Both the position numbers and the translations under genes were made by a program. From contig CANEHP010000163.1 in the NCBI GenBank assembly GCA_947427325.1, forward strand, positions 1 through 5,132: a stretch of DNA of 5,132 bases, given 5' to 3'. The DNA comes from an uncultured Clostridia bacterium. GTDB lineage: Bacteria > Bacillota > Clostridia > Oscillospirales > Ruminococcaceae. Of this stretch, positions 1 to 5,132 are shown piece after piece. A model generated the notes under the pieces. That model did no database searches. It saw only the letters and a list, made by a program, of their open reading frames with translations, and was not told where the DNA came from. The stretch's first letter is position 1. Each line of letters begins with the position of its first letter.

Positions 1-56
1 ACGCAGTATTGCGAAAATCAGACCGCAAAGATTGTTTATTTTTAGTCGAGAATTAA

Positions 57-214
57 GGCTTGTTTGAAAATAGAGGGAATGTGGGTTTTTCGTCCCAAAA
101 CGGTTAGATTCAAGGAAAAAAACGCAGTCAAACCGACGTTTGACCAAGATTTTTGACGCAGAAGATAACCGTTTTGGGATGAAAAGACGGCGTTCCCGAT
201 TTTTCAAACAGGCC
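57..214. repeat. Large imperfect palindrome, candidate dispersed repeat or MITE-like element
   Basis: Two arms, 57-106 and 166-214, are inverted copies of each other around a 59-base centre. The outer 14 bases of each arm (GGCTTGTTTGAAAA against GGCCTGTTTGAAAA) differ once, and the inner 14 (TCCCAAAACGGTTA) are identical. The middle of the arms is diverged but keeps GGGAA and TTTTC. The centre holds its own perfect 7-bp hairpin, GTCAAAC (127-133) and GTTTGAC (138-144) around CGAC, flanked by two ACGCAG copies (122-127, 156-161). There is no open reading frame of note and no clear target-site duplication. It lies just past the exporter operon, so the transcript could fold it into a long stem. 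That it is a multi-copy mobile repeat is inference; it could also be a single-copy 3'-UTR structure or a bidirectional terminator. Confidence 0.6.
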
Positions 215-238
215 CTATTATAATACTATTTCTAATTT

Positions 239-261
239 AAAAACATTCTTTGAACGTTTTT
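239..261 (-). terminator. Possible AU-rich intrinsic terminator of the exporter operon
   Basis: Read on the minus strand, AAAAACGTTC (261-252) pairs with GAATGTTTTT (248-239) around an AAA loop. This gives ten base pairs with one G-U wobble, and the five U residues form the end of the 3' arm. It begins two bases after the stop codon of the second half-exporter. The stem has few G-C pairs, so it would be a weak terminator. The much larger palindrome further downstream (57-214) could take over or assist. Confidence 0.4.
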
Positions 262-263
262 AG

Positions 264-2069
264 TTAATTATAATACTTTGCCTGCGCCCTGAACATTTCC
301 GCATAGATTCCGTTATCTATACATATAAGCTCGTCGTGGGTACCGCATTCCTTGATAACTCCCTCGGAAAACACCGCTATCCTGTCGCAGAATTTGCAGC
401 TTGAAAGGCGGTGGGAAATATAAATCGCCGTCTTTCCTCCCACAAGCGAATGAAACTGTCTGTAAATATCATACTCCGCCACAGGGTCAAGGGCTGCCGT
501 AGGCTCGTCAAGAATCACTACAGGAGCTTTCTTGTAAAGCGCTCTTGCAATGGCCATCTTCTGCTGCTCTCCTCCCGACGGCTCAATTCCGTTTTCGTCA
601 AAGGCTTTAAACAGTACGGTATCGCATTTCTTTTCAAGAGAATTTATTTTATCGCTAAGCCCCACCTGCTCAATGAACCCGTTCAATTCCTCATCGGAAC
701 AGCTGCCGTCCAATATTATATTTTCCTTAACGGAAAACGCAAACAGCTTGAAATCCTGAAAAACAGGGGCGAATACGCTCATATACTCGTTATAGTCATA
801 TTCCTTTATATTAACGCCGTCCAGCAGTATTTCACCCTCGGTGGGGTCATAAAGCCTGCACAAAAGCTTTACAAAGGTCGTTTTCCCTGCGCCGTTAAGC
901 CCCACAACCGACAAATGCTCTCCCTGCCGTAAAGTAATACTTACCCCTTTCAATACCTCCACATCGGTATTGGGGTATGTAAAGGAAACATTTCTAAATT
1001 CGACGGTATGTTCGGTCCCCTCAATATGTCGGCTGCCCTTTTCAATAGCTGCGGGAAAATCGGCAAACTTAACATATTCATAAGCATAGTTACAGCTTTT
1101 AACTATCTGCTGAAGCTGAAAAAGCAGCGAACTCAAGGAGCTGTTAAAGGCGGCGGACGACGCTGTCATCTGAGTAAATACCGCAATGGATATTCCCCCC
1201 GAAAGCACTAATATTCCAAGGTACAGATAAGAAATAATATCCCTTGATACATTAAAGATGTTTTTCAAGTGGTTAAGAGGGTGCTGCTTATTTGCCATGT
1301 CTATCCATTGACCCGTACTTTCATCGGTATAATTATTCCATCTTTCAACCATAAGCTCCTTTGCGCCGTAAAGCCTTATATCCTTGCCATAGCGAAAATC
1401 GCTTATCTGCCAGCCGTAATAGCTAAAAGCCCGATTTATTTTTGAAAGCTCCTTAAACCGCTCTACCTCTATCTTATTTTGTTTATTTTGAATAACGGCA
1501 TTTATAACCGCAACTGTCAGCGTTAAAAGAAAAAGCAGGGGAGCGTTAAGCGCAATAAGGACAACTGTACCGCCGATTGTAACTATTTGCCTTATTATTT
1601 CAAAAACAGGCTCGAAAATACCCACAATGCCGCCTGAATACCAGCTCATTCCCGTCCTTGCCGCTTCAACCTGATCCAAAGCCTTTTTGTCCTCGGTAAC
1701 CTGAAAGTCCAGCTCCATAATCCTTCGGCTCATTTCCTCTGTAATGTAGTTGTCAAATTTCTCGCCGTATTTTTCAACCTGCGAATTAAGCCATGAGCTG
1801 ATAAACGAAAGCAGCGGTTCTGCCACGGCAATCACAGCCGCATAAATCAACAGCTTATTTAAATCACGCTTGCCAAGCAGCTCGCTTATAATAAGCGGCG
1901 ATACAATAATAGCCACAAACGGCCGCACAGCGTTAACTAAAGTTCTGACTGCGCTTGTGAAAAAATACCCCTTATTTACCTTCCAAGCGACAGGCAAAAA
2001 ATATTTAAGCGTTTTCTTTACCACGGAAAGACCGCTTTCCTTTTTATTTTTCTTTGTGTTCTCAGCCAA
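264..2069 (-). CDS. ABC exporter half-transporter, subunit 2 (fused membrane and ATP-binding domains)
   Basis: A 601-residue cytoplasmic-membrane protein predicted to pair with the product of 2062-3951 and drive ATP-dependent export. Residues 1-30 are basic and soluble. Hydrophobic segments lie near 34-62, 70-93, 147-172, 174-193 and 276-316, which fits a type IV exporter fold of about six helices. KDIRLYG (229-235) in the cytoplasmic-loop region recurs in the partner. The ATP-binding domain (about 355-595) has A-loop Y365, Walker A GLNGAGKTT (390-398, K396), Q-loop Q438, signature SGGEQ (498-502), Walker B ending D521 with catalytic E522, D-loop ALD (526-528) and H-loop H553, so it should hydrolyse ATP. 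Pro497 replaces the usual Leu before the signature. The start is TTG: an in-frame TAA directly precedes it, AGGAGG lies 9 bases upstream, and no in-frame ATG occurs for over 100 codons. It overlaps the upstream gene by 8 bases. Substrate unknown; multidrug or peptide export is inference. Confidence 0.95.
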   Translation of the reverse strand: MAENTKKNKKESGLSVVKKTLKYFLPVAWKVNKGYFFTSAVRTLVNAVRPFVAIIVSPLIISELLGKRDLNKLLIYAAVIAVAEPLLSFISSWLNSQVEKYGEKFDNYITEEMSRRIMELDFQVTEDKKALDQVEAARTGMSWYSGGIVGIFEPVFEIIRQIVTIGGTVVLIALNAPLLFLLTLTVAVINAVIQNKQNKIEVERFKELSKINRAFSYYGWQISDFRYGKDIRLYGAKELMVERWNNYTDESTGQWIDMANKQHPLNHLKNIFNVSRDIISYLYLGILVLSGGISIAVFTQMTASSAAFNSSLSSLLFQLQQIVKSCNYAYEYVKFADFPAAIEKGSRHIEGTEHTVEFRNVSFTYPNTDVEVLKGVSITLRQGEHLSVVGLNGAGKTTFVKLLCRLYDPTEGEILLDGVNIKEYDYNEYMSVFAPVFQDFKLFAFSVKENIILDGSCSDEELNGFIEQVGLSDKINSLEKKCDTVLFKAFDENGIEPSGGEQQKMAIARALYKKAPVVILDEPTAALDPVAEYDIYRQFHSLVGGKTAIYISHRLSSCKFCDRIAVFSEGVIKECGTHDELICIDNGIYAEMFRAQAKYYN

Positions 2070-3951
2070 TTACCGCCGCCTCCTCTCTAAGTCCTTCATT
2101 TTCACCGGAGTTTTCAGACTTATAATACTGAGCCTGGATTTCAAACATCTCGGCATACGCTCCGCCCTTATACAGAAGCTCCTCATGTGTTCCCTGCTCT
2201 ATCAGTTCTCCCGCCTTAAACATAGCTATACTGTCGCAAAATCTGGTTGAGGAAAGCCTGTGGGAAATATACACCGCCGATTTGCCTCCGATTATCTCAT
2301 TAAAGCTTTTATACAGTCTGTATTCCGCTAAAGCGTCCAAAGCGGCAGTAGGCTCGTCAAGCACAATAACGGGAGCGTTTTTGTACAATGCCCTTGCAAG
2401 GGCAAGCTTCTGCTTTTCACCGCCCGACAGATCGATACCGTCGTCATGCAGGATTTTCAAAAGCTCTGTATCTACGCCCTTTTCAAGGGTATCAAGCTTT
2501 TCTTTAAGCCCCGCCTTTTCCGCACACTGACGGCTTAGCTCTCTGTCCGTTTCCTCCGTCTTTTTCATTGAAATGTTTTCCGCCATGGGAAAAGCAAAAA
2601 TCTCAACATTTTGGAAAACGGGAGAAAACAGCCCGTAATACTCATTACGCCTGAATTTTCTTATATCCGTTCCGTTAAGCAGTATAACTCCCTCGGTAGG
2701 ATCGTAAAGCCTCAGCAGCAGCTTGATAAACGTGGTTTTTCCTGCTCCGTTAAGCCCCACCACCGCCAATTTCTTTCCCGCTTCAAGAGTAAGGTTCAAA
2801 TTTTTAAGGGCATAACCCTCCTGTCCCTTATACCGATAAGAAACATTTTTAAATTGGAACACATATTTATCGGTTTTGGGAATATCTATGCAGTTTTCCC
2901 CATTGTCAAACTCCAAATCGATAAACGAGCGGAAATCGTCAACCTTTAACGAGCACTGCTTAAAGCCGCCCAAGTCGTTAAGCACATTGGTAAGAGCCGA
3001 TGTAAAGGCGGTTGAAAGTCCCACATAGAGAGTAAAATCGCCTATGGATATATCTCTTCCCAAAAAGGTGAAAATCAATATTCCGTAAATAGCCGCTGTG
3101 GAAAGCACAAGCATACCGTTAGCAAATATGCTGTTATAAATCCAGAGCTTTATGTTGTACAGGCGCTTCTCCTGCTTCTCGGACAGTATTTCGTGCTGCT
3201 TTGCCATAAGCCACTTTTTCATACCGAATAATCTTATATCCTTGGCATAGTCAAAATTTTGAGTAGCCTGCTGCATATAGTCGATTTTGCGCCAAACGGG
3301 GGATAATTTATCCCAAACCATTTTCTTGTCCTTCTTGACAGTATACCTGAAAAACAAAAACTGCACAAAGGATATTGCCACAAGAATAAGTATAAGCCTT
3401 ATATCCAATACGGAGATAGTGGTGAGCGTAACAATAAATGTAAGTGCATTAGCCCCTATATTGTATATTTTATGCAGCATTCCCTCCAAGCCCTCGTTAT
3501 TGTTGTTTGCCGCCATTGAAGCCTTGTTGTGCATATCCAAAATATCGGGCTGCTCCAATACCTGATAATTTAAAGTAAGAACCTTAGCCACCCTTTCGGT
3601 TATCATTCTCAGTCGTACAAGTATCATATTATACCAGCAGCGGTTATCTGTCAGTACATTAAGCCCCGTACTGACAATTTCTGCCGCCGCCACCCATACA
3701 AGAGTATGTAAAAGGGGAGCAATATCCGAGCTTCCCGCTTCATTCTGCCGTTCAAGAATATCTAAAATAAACTTGCTTATAAAGGTCCACAAATAATTCA
3801 TCAGCGAGTGACTGATTATTCCTATTCCCATAAACGCCGGCAAGGCGGGACTGTACTCCCTTGCCTTTTTAAGCATATAAACGGTATTTTTTAATATGCC
3901 GTACTCGGTATGGAGCTTGTTTTCCTCCTCTTTTTTCTTCTTTTTAAACAT
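2062..3951 (-). CDS. ABC exporter half-transporter, subunit 1 (fused membrane and ATP-binding domains)
   Basis: A 629-residue half-exporter, paralogous to the next gene and probably its heterodimer partner. It starts with a lysine- and glutamate-rich stretch (MFKKKKKEEENK). Hydrophobic segments lie near 34-63, 77-100, 162-183, 184-205, 271-298 and 304-327, with KDIRLFG at 237-243. The ATP-binding domain (about 362-611) has A-loop Y374, Walker A GLNGAGKTT (399-407, K405), Q-loop Q447, signature LSGGEKQ (508-514), Walker B with D532 and catalytic E533, and H-loop H564. It is fully canonical. A short acidic tail follows the AQYY end that both subunits share. The reading frame is open back to a GTG at 3999 (645 aa), but that codon abuts a TATAAT box and has no ribosome binding site. 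The ATG at 3949-3951 has GGAAAGGAG 9 bases upstream and is preferred. There is no peptidase C39 domain, so no evidence of leader cleavage. Confidence 0.95.
   Translation of the reverse strand: MFKKKKKEEENKLHTEYGILKNTVYMLKKAREYSPALPAFMGIGIISHSLMNYLWTFISKFILDILERQNEAGSSDIAPLLHTLVWVAAAEIVSTGLNVLTDNRCWYNMILVRLRMITERVAKVLTLNYQVLEQPDILDMHNKASMAANNNNEGLEGMLHKIYNIGANALTFIVTLTTISVLDIRLILILVAISFVQFLFFRYTVKKDKKMVWDKLSPVWRKIDYMQQATQNFDYAKDIRLFGMKKWLMAKQHEILSEKQEKRLYNIKLWIYNSIFANGMLVLSTAAIYGILIFTFLGRDISIGDFTLYVGLSTAFTSALTNVLNDLGGFKQCSLKVDDFRSFIDLEFDNGENCIDIPKTDKYVFQFKNVSYRYKGQEGYALKNLNLTLEAGKKLAVVGLNGAGKTTFIKLLLRLYDPTEGVILLNGTDIRKFRRNEYYGLFSPVFQNVEIFAFPMAENISMKKTEETDRELSRQCAEKAGLKEKLDTLEKGVDTELLKILHDDGIDLSGGEKQKLALARALYKNAPVIVLDEPTAALDALAEYRLYKSFNEIIGGKSAVYISHRLSSTRFCDSIAMFKAGELIEQGTHEELLYKGGAYAEMFEIQAQYYKSENSGENEGLREEAAVIG
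2079..2084 (-). promoter_or_regulatory. Ribosome binding site that fixes the TTG start of subunit 2
   Basis: AGGAGG on the minus strand, 9 bases upstream of TTG (2067-2069), inside the last codons of subunit 1, where it encodes part of Glu-Glu-Ala-Ala. Together with the 8-base gene overlap it points to translational coupling, a plausible way to keep the two subunits in balance. Confidence 0.8.
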
Positions 3952-3960
3952 CAAAAAATT

Positions 3961-3969
3961 CTCCTTTCC
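3961..3969 (-). promoter_or_regulatory. Ribosome binding site that decides the ATG start of subunit 1
   Basis: GGAAAGGAG on the minus strand with 9 bases to ATG at 3949-3951. A TTG sits just before that ATG at 6 bases spacing and could be used, adding only one residue. The ATG at 3970-3972 and the GTG at 3997-3999 have no such site. Confidence 0.75.
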
Positions 3970-3990
3970 CATGCTAATCTTGTGATTTAT

Positions 3991-3996
3991 ATTATA
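3991..3996 (-). promoter_or_regulatory. Candidate -10 box of the exporter operon promoter
   Basis: A perfect TATAAT on the minus strand, 39 bases before the preferred ATG, in an AT-rich stretch with a run of seven T just upstream. Transcription would start near 3984 and give a leader of about 33 bases containing the ribosome binding site. At 17 and 18 bases spacing the -35 would be AAGAAG or CAAGAA, neither close to TTGACA. If real, the promoter is weak alone or needs an activator. AT-rich DNA yields such boxes by chance. Confidence 0.5.
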
Positions 3997-4014
3997 CACA
4001 AAAAAATATAAAGC

Positions 4015-4026
4015 TTCTTGACAGAA
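4015..4026. promoter_or_regulatory. Candidate operator overlapping the -35 position
   Basis: A perfect 4+4 inverted repeat, TTCT-N4-AGAA, placed where the -35 of the exporter promoter would fall. Small dyads of this form are typical for XRE-family dimers, and the neighbouring regulator is the natural candidate ligand. With only eight specified bases the match may be chance. Confidence 0.3.
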
Positions 4027-4044
4027 AGTGCGGTAATGTTGCTC

Positions 4045-4061
4045 CCAAAAATATATTTTGG
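4045..4061. repeat. Inverted repeat CCAAAA-N5-TTTTGG
   Basis: A perfect 6-bp dyad around ATATA, about 60-75 bases upstream of the inferred transcription start of the exporter operon. It could be a protein-binding site or, if the regulator transcript reads through, a small hairpin. No U-tract follows on the minus strand, so it is not a terminator. Confidence 0.4.
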
Positions 4062-4078
4062 ATCTCCCGCTTGTCCGG

Positions 4079-4103
4079 CTGCCGAAACTCCCGGGTTCGG
4101 CAG
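4079..4103. repeat. GC-rich inverted repeat CTGCCGAA-N9-TTCGGCAG
   Basis: A perfect 8-bp dyad with a 9-base centre that contains CCCGGG, the strongest simple hairpin in the gap between regulator and exporter. On the minus strand it is not followed by U residues, so it does not look like an intrinsic terminator. It may be an operator or a stabilising hairpin at the 3' end of the regulator transcript. Confidence 0.5.
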
Positions 4104-4134
4104 AGGATTTTGAACAGCCTGCATATATACAGTC

Positions 4135-4166
4135 GCTGCAAAACCGAAAAGGTTAGCGGCTTTTAT
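4135..4166 (+). terminator. Weak plus-strand terminator-like hairpin
   Basis: Read on the plus strand, GCTGC (4135-4139) pairs with GCGGC (4156-4160) with one G-U wobble, and AACC pairs with GGTT around GAAAA, followed by TTTTAT. On the minus strand the wobble becomes a C-A mismatch and there is no U-tract, so it would serve plus-strand transcription better. No plus-strand gene is visible to use it, and there is no paired plus-strand promoter in the gap. Confidence 0.2.
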
Positions 4167-4171
4167 AAAAA

Positions 4172-5062
4172 TTATTTCTGCAAATCCTTTTTTAAAATTT
4201 GGGAATCATTCTTAAAATTTTGGGAATCATTCTTAAAATAAGGTATTCCTTCTCTGTTCTCCGATTGATTGTTAAACCACGAAGGCAGATTCAGCAGGGT
4301 ATGGCAAAAGGTCATAAAGGAAACAAAATTACAGCCGAGATGGGATTTATATATCTGCTCTTCTCCCTTTTCCGAATTTAAAGAACCGCACGATACAAGG
4401 CAAAGCTCTGCCATTTCATCAAGTATTTCCTTTACTTTATCGGCAGCAATATCAAGAGCGGCGGCTATGGCGTCGACATTGACATAAGTCCGGCCGTTTT
4501 TTTCGGCAAGAAAATACATCACCCTCAGGGCTTCGGGTTTGCCTAAAAATTTAAACAGCTTAACATATCGCTCATCATACTTTAAGACAACGTCATATCC
4601 CTTTTTCGGCTCAGGCATAATGAGGAAATATTGCAGACTTTCACAAAGCCTTGACTGATAAAAGCCATCCTTCGCCGTTACCTGCGAATAAATATCCATA
4701 TTAGGGTCGTTAAAGGTAGCGTCGCTCATACGCCAAAACCACTCTCCGTTTGTCATTCCGATGCTTATAGCTCTGCAAATGTCGATTCCGTTTTGAAATT
4801 TTTCATCAACGGGCAGCTCCTTAATAAATCTCAAAACCCGGTTAAATATGTCTAATTTCTCGGAAGAATTACCGAAAAGCTCGTCTGTTGTTACTCCGAG
4901 GAAATCCGCAACAGCGGGCAAAAGAGAAGCGTCGGGATAACCGTTAAGCTCCCACTTTGAAACCGCCTGCGCCGACACTCCCACTGCGTCCGCCAGCTGC
5001 TCCTGTGTAATTCCCTTTTCCTTTCTGATTTCCTTAAGGGCTTTGTTGAACTCGTTTTTCAT
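4172..5062 (-). CDS. XRE-family transcriptional regulator with probable C-terminal winged helix
   Basis: A 296-residue cytoplasmic DNA-binding protein, likely the regulator of the exporter pair. Residues 7-62 are a classic Cro/C1-type helix-turn-helix (TQEQLADAVGVSAQAVSKWE at 19-38, then the GVTTDELFG ending at 56-64). A middle region (about 70-160) is rich in aromatics (EWFWRM at 107-112) and not recognised. Residues about 166-228 read like a second, ArsR-like winged helix: LGKPEALRVMYFLAE followed by VDAIAAALDI and KVKEILDEMAEL. Six cysteines include C221 and C225 (CLVSC), C244 and C253. The protein ends in three 7-residue repeats (276-296). ATG is preceded by AAAGGAG at 6 bases spacing. 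Simple XRE regulators are usually shorter, so the extra domains may sense a ligand. Activator or repressor cannot be told from sequence. Confidence 0.9.
   Translation of the reverse strand: MKNEFNKALKEIRKEKGITQEQLADAVGVSAQAVSKWELNGYPDASLLPAVADFLGVTTDELFGNSSEKLDIFNRVLRFIKELPVDEKFQNGIDICRAISIGMTNGEWFWRMSDATFNDPNMDIYSQVTAKDGFYQSRLCESLQYFLIMPEPKKGYDVVLKYDERYVKLFKFLGKPEALRVMYFLAEKNGRTYVNVDAIAAALDIAADKVKEILDEMAELCLVSCGSLNSEKGEEQIYKSHLGCNFVSFMTFCHTLLNLPSWFNNQSENREGIPYFKNDSQNFKNDSQILKKDLQK
4175..4237 (-). repeat. Three 21-base tandem repeats encoding a heptad tail
   Basis: The last 21 codons of the regulator read FKNDSQN, FKNDSQI, LKKDLQK. The first two units are near-identical in DNA (AAGAATGATTCCCAAA core), and the third is diverged but keeps K, D and Q positions. 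The period is exactly 21 bases, so gain or loss of a unit would keep the frame. Such arrays arise by slippage or unequal crossover, so the tail may vary in length between strains. Confidence 0.75.
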
Positions 5063-5068
5063 TTTCTT

Positions 5069-5075
5069 CTCCTTT
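5069..5075 (-). promoter_or_regulatory. Ribosome binding site of the XRE regulator
   Basis: AAAGGAG on the minus strand with 6 bases to ATG at 5060-5062, which supports the chosen start. It begins one base after the stop codon of the possible upstream gene. Confidence 0.8.
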
Positions 5076-5076
5076 A

Positions 5077-5132
5077 TTAAAGCGTGTTCACATAAAGCTC
5101 AGCATGCATCTTTTCGGCAAATTTTGCCGCCT
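5077..5132 (-). CDS. Possible 3' end of an upstream gene (partial, cut by window edge)
   Basis: One minus-strand frame is open from the window edge for 17 codons and reads AAKFAEKMHAELYVNTL before a TAA at 5077-5079. The peptide is helix-like. The other two minus frames stop earlier (near 5099 and 5089). The stop lies 14 bases before the regulator ATG, a spacing usual within an operon. No function can be assigned from so short a piece. The alternative is that this stretch is the regulator's own promoter region, but I found no good -35/-10 pair in it. Confidence 0.35.
   Translation of the reverse strand, partial: AAKFAEKMHAELYVNTL

Noticed and set aside
1..56. Possible end of a convergent plus-strand gene
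   Set aside because: All three plus frames are open for about 14 to 21 codons, so none stands out, and the piece is too short to judge. I see no other feature here apart from a weak 5-bp dyad (TTGCG 9-13, CGCAA 24-28).
217..277. Direct repeat ATTATAATACT at 217-227 and 267-277 as a target-site duplication
   Set aside because: Both copies are on the same side of the palindrome, so they cannot flank its insertion. The second copy is in the last codons of the exporter gene, and the sequence is low-complexity AT.
411..932. Plus-strand reading frames opposite the exporter and regulator genes (longest 173 codons)
   Set aside because: They are shadows of well-supported minus-strand genes, have no domain-like sequence and lack ribosome sites.
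887..2760. DNA repeats shared by the two ATP-binding domains (for example around the Walker A codons)
   Set aside because: They are explained by paralogy and conserved motif codons, not by a mobile or regulatory repeat.
3920..3935. Second ribosome-site-like GAGGAGG inside the start of subunit 1
   Set aside because: No ATG, GTG or TTG follows at usable distance. It is a by-product of the Lys/Glu-rich codons.
264..3951. Bacteriocin or RiPP export locus with a leader peptidase
   Set aside because: Neither subunit has a C39 peptidase domain, and no small precursor or modifying gene is visible. The exporter alone does not establish such a locus.
4018..4023. Perfect TTGACA on the plus strand as the -35 of an antisense promoter
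   Set aside because: No -10-like sequence occurs 16-18 bases downstream; the nearest TATATT is 28 bases away.

Overview
The window looks like a chromosomal segment from a low-GC Gram-positive bacterium, most likely class Clostridia (Oscillospiraceae/Lachnospiraceae-like). The basis is indirect: strong AGGAG-type ribosome binding sites, one TTG start, AT-rich intergenic DNA, an XRE regulator with the typical firmicute helix-turn-helix, and paired ABC half-transporters of a type common in that group. No rRNA, tRNA, CRISPR, transposase or phage gene was seen, and the species cannot be fixed.

All supported genes are on the minus strand, so transcription runs from high to low coordinates. First (5077-5132) comes what may be the last 17 codons of a gene cut by the window edge. 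It is followed, 14 bases later, by a 296-residue XRE-family regulator (4172-5062) with an N-terminal DNA-binding domain, a probable second winged helix, and an odd tail of three 7-residue repeats. Then comes a 220-base gap (3952-4171) rich in inverted repeats, with a good -10 box but no good -35. The two ABC half-exporters follow, 2062-3951 (629 aa) and 264-2069 (601 aa). They overlap by 8 bases and the second has its own AGGAGG site and a TTG start, so they are probably translationally coupled. The last 263 bases hold a small AU-rich hairpin that may be the operon terminator, and a large imperfect palindrome (57-214) that looks like a dispersed repeat or MITE-type element.

Working model (inference): the regulator controls the downstream pair, which form a heterodimeric ABC exporter in the cytoplasmic membrane for a drug, peptide or other amphipathic substrate. 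Both nucleotide-binding domains keep all the main catalytic motifs. No precursor peptide, modifying enzyme, peptidase domain or immunity gene is visible, so the substrate is unknown. The window is mostly an ordinary regulator-exporter cassette. Its less ordinary parts are the palindromic element, the repeat tail of the regulator and the structured promoter region. I saw no convincing new system.
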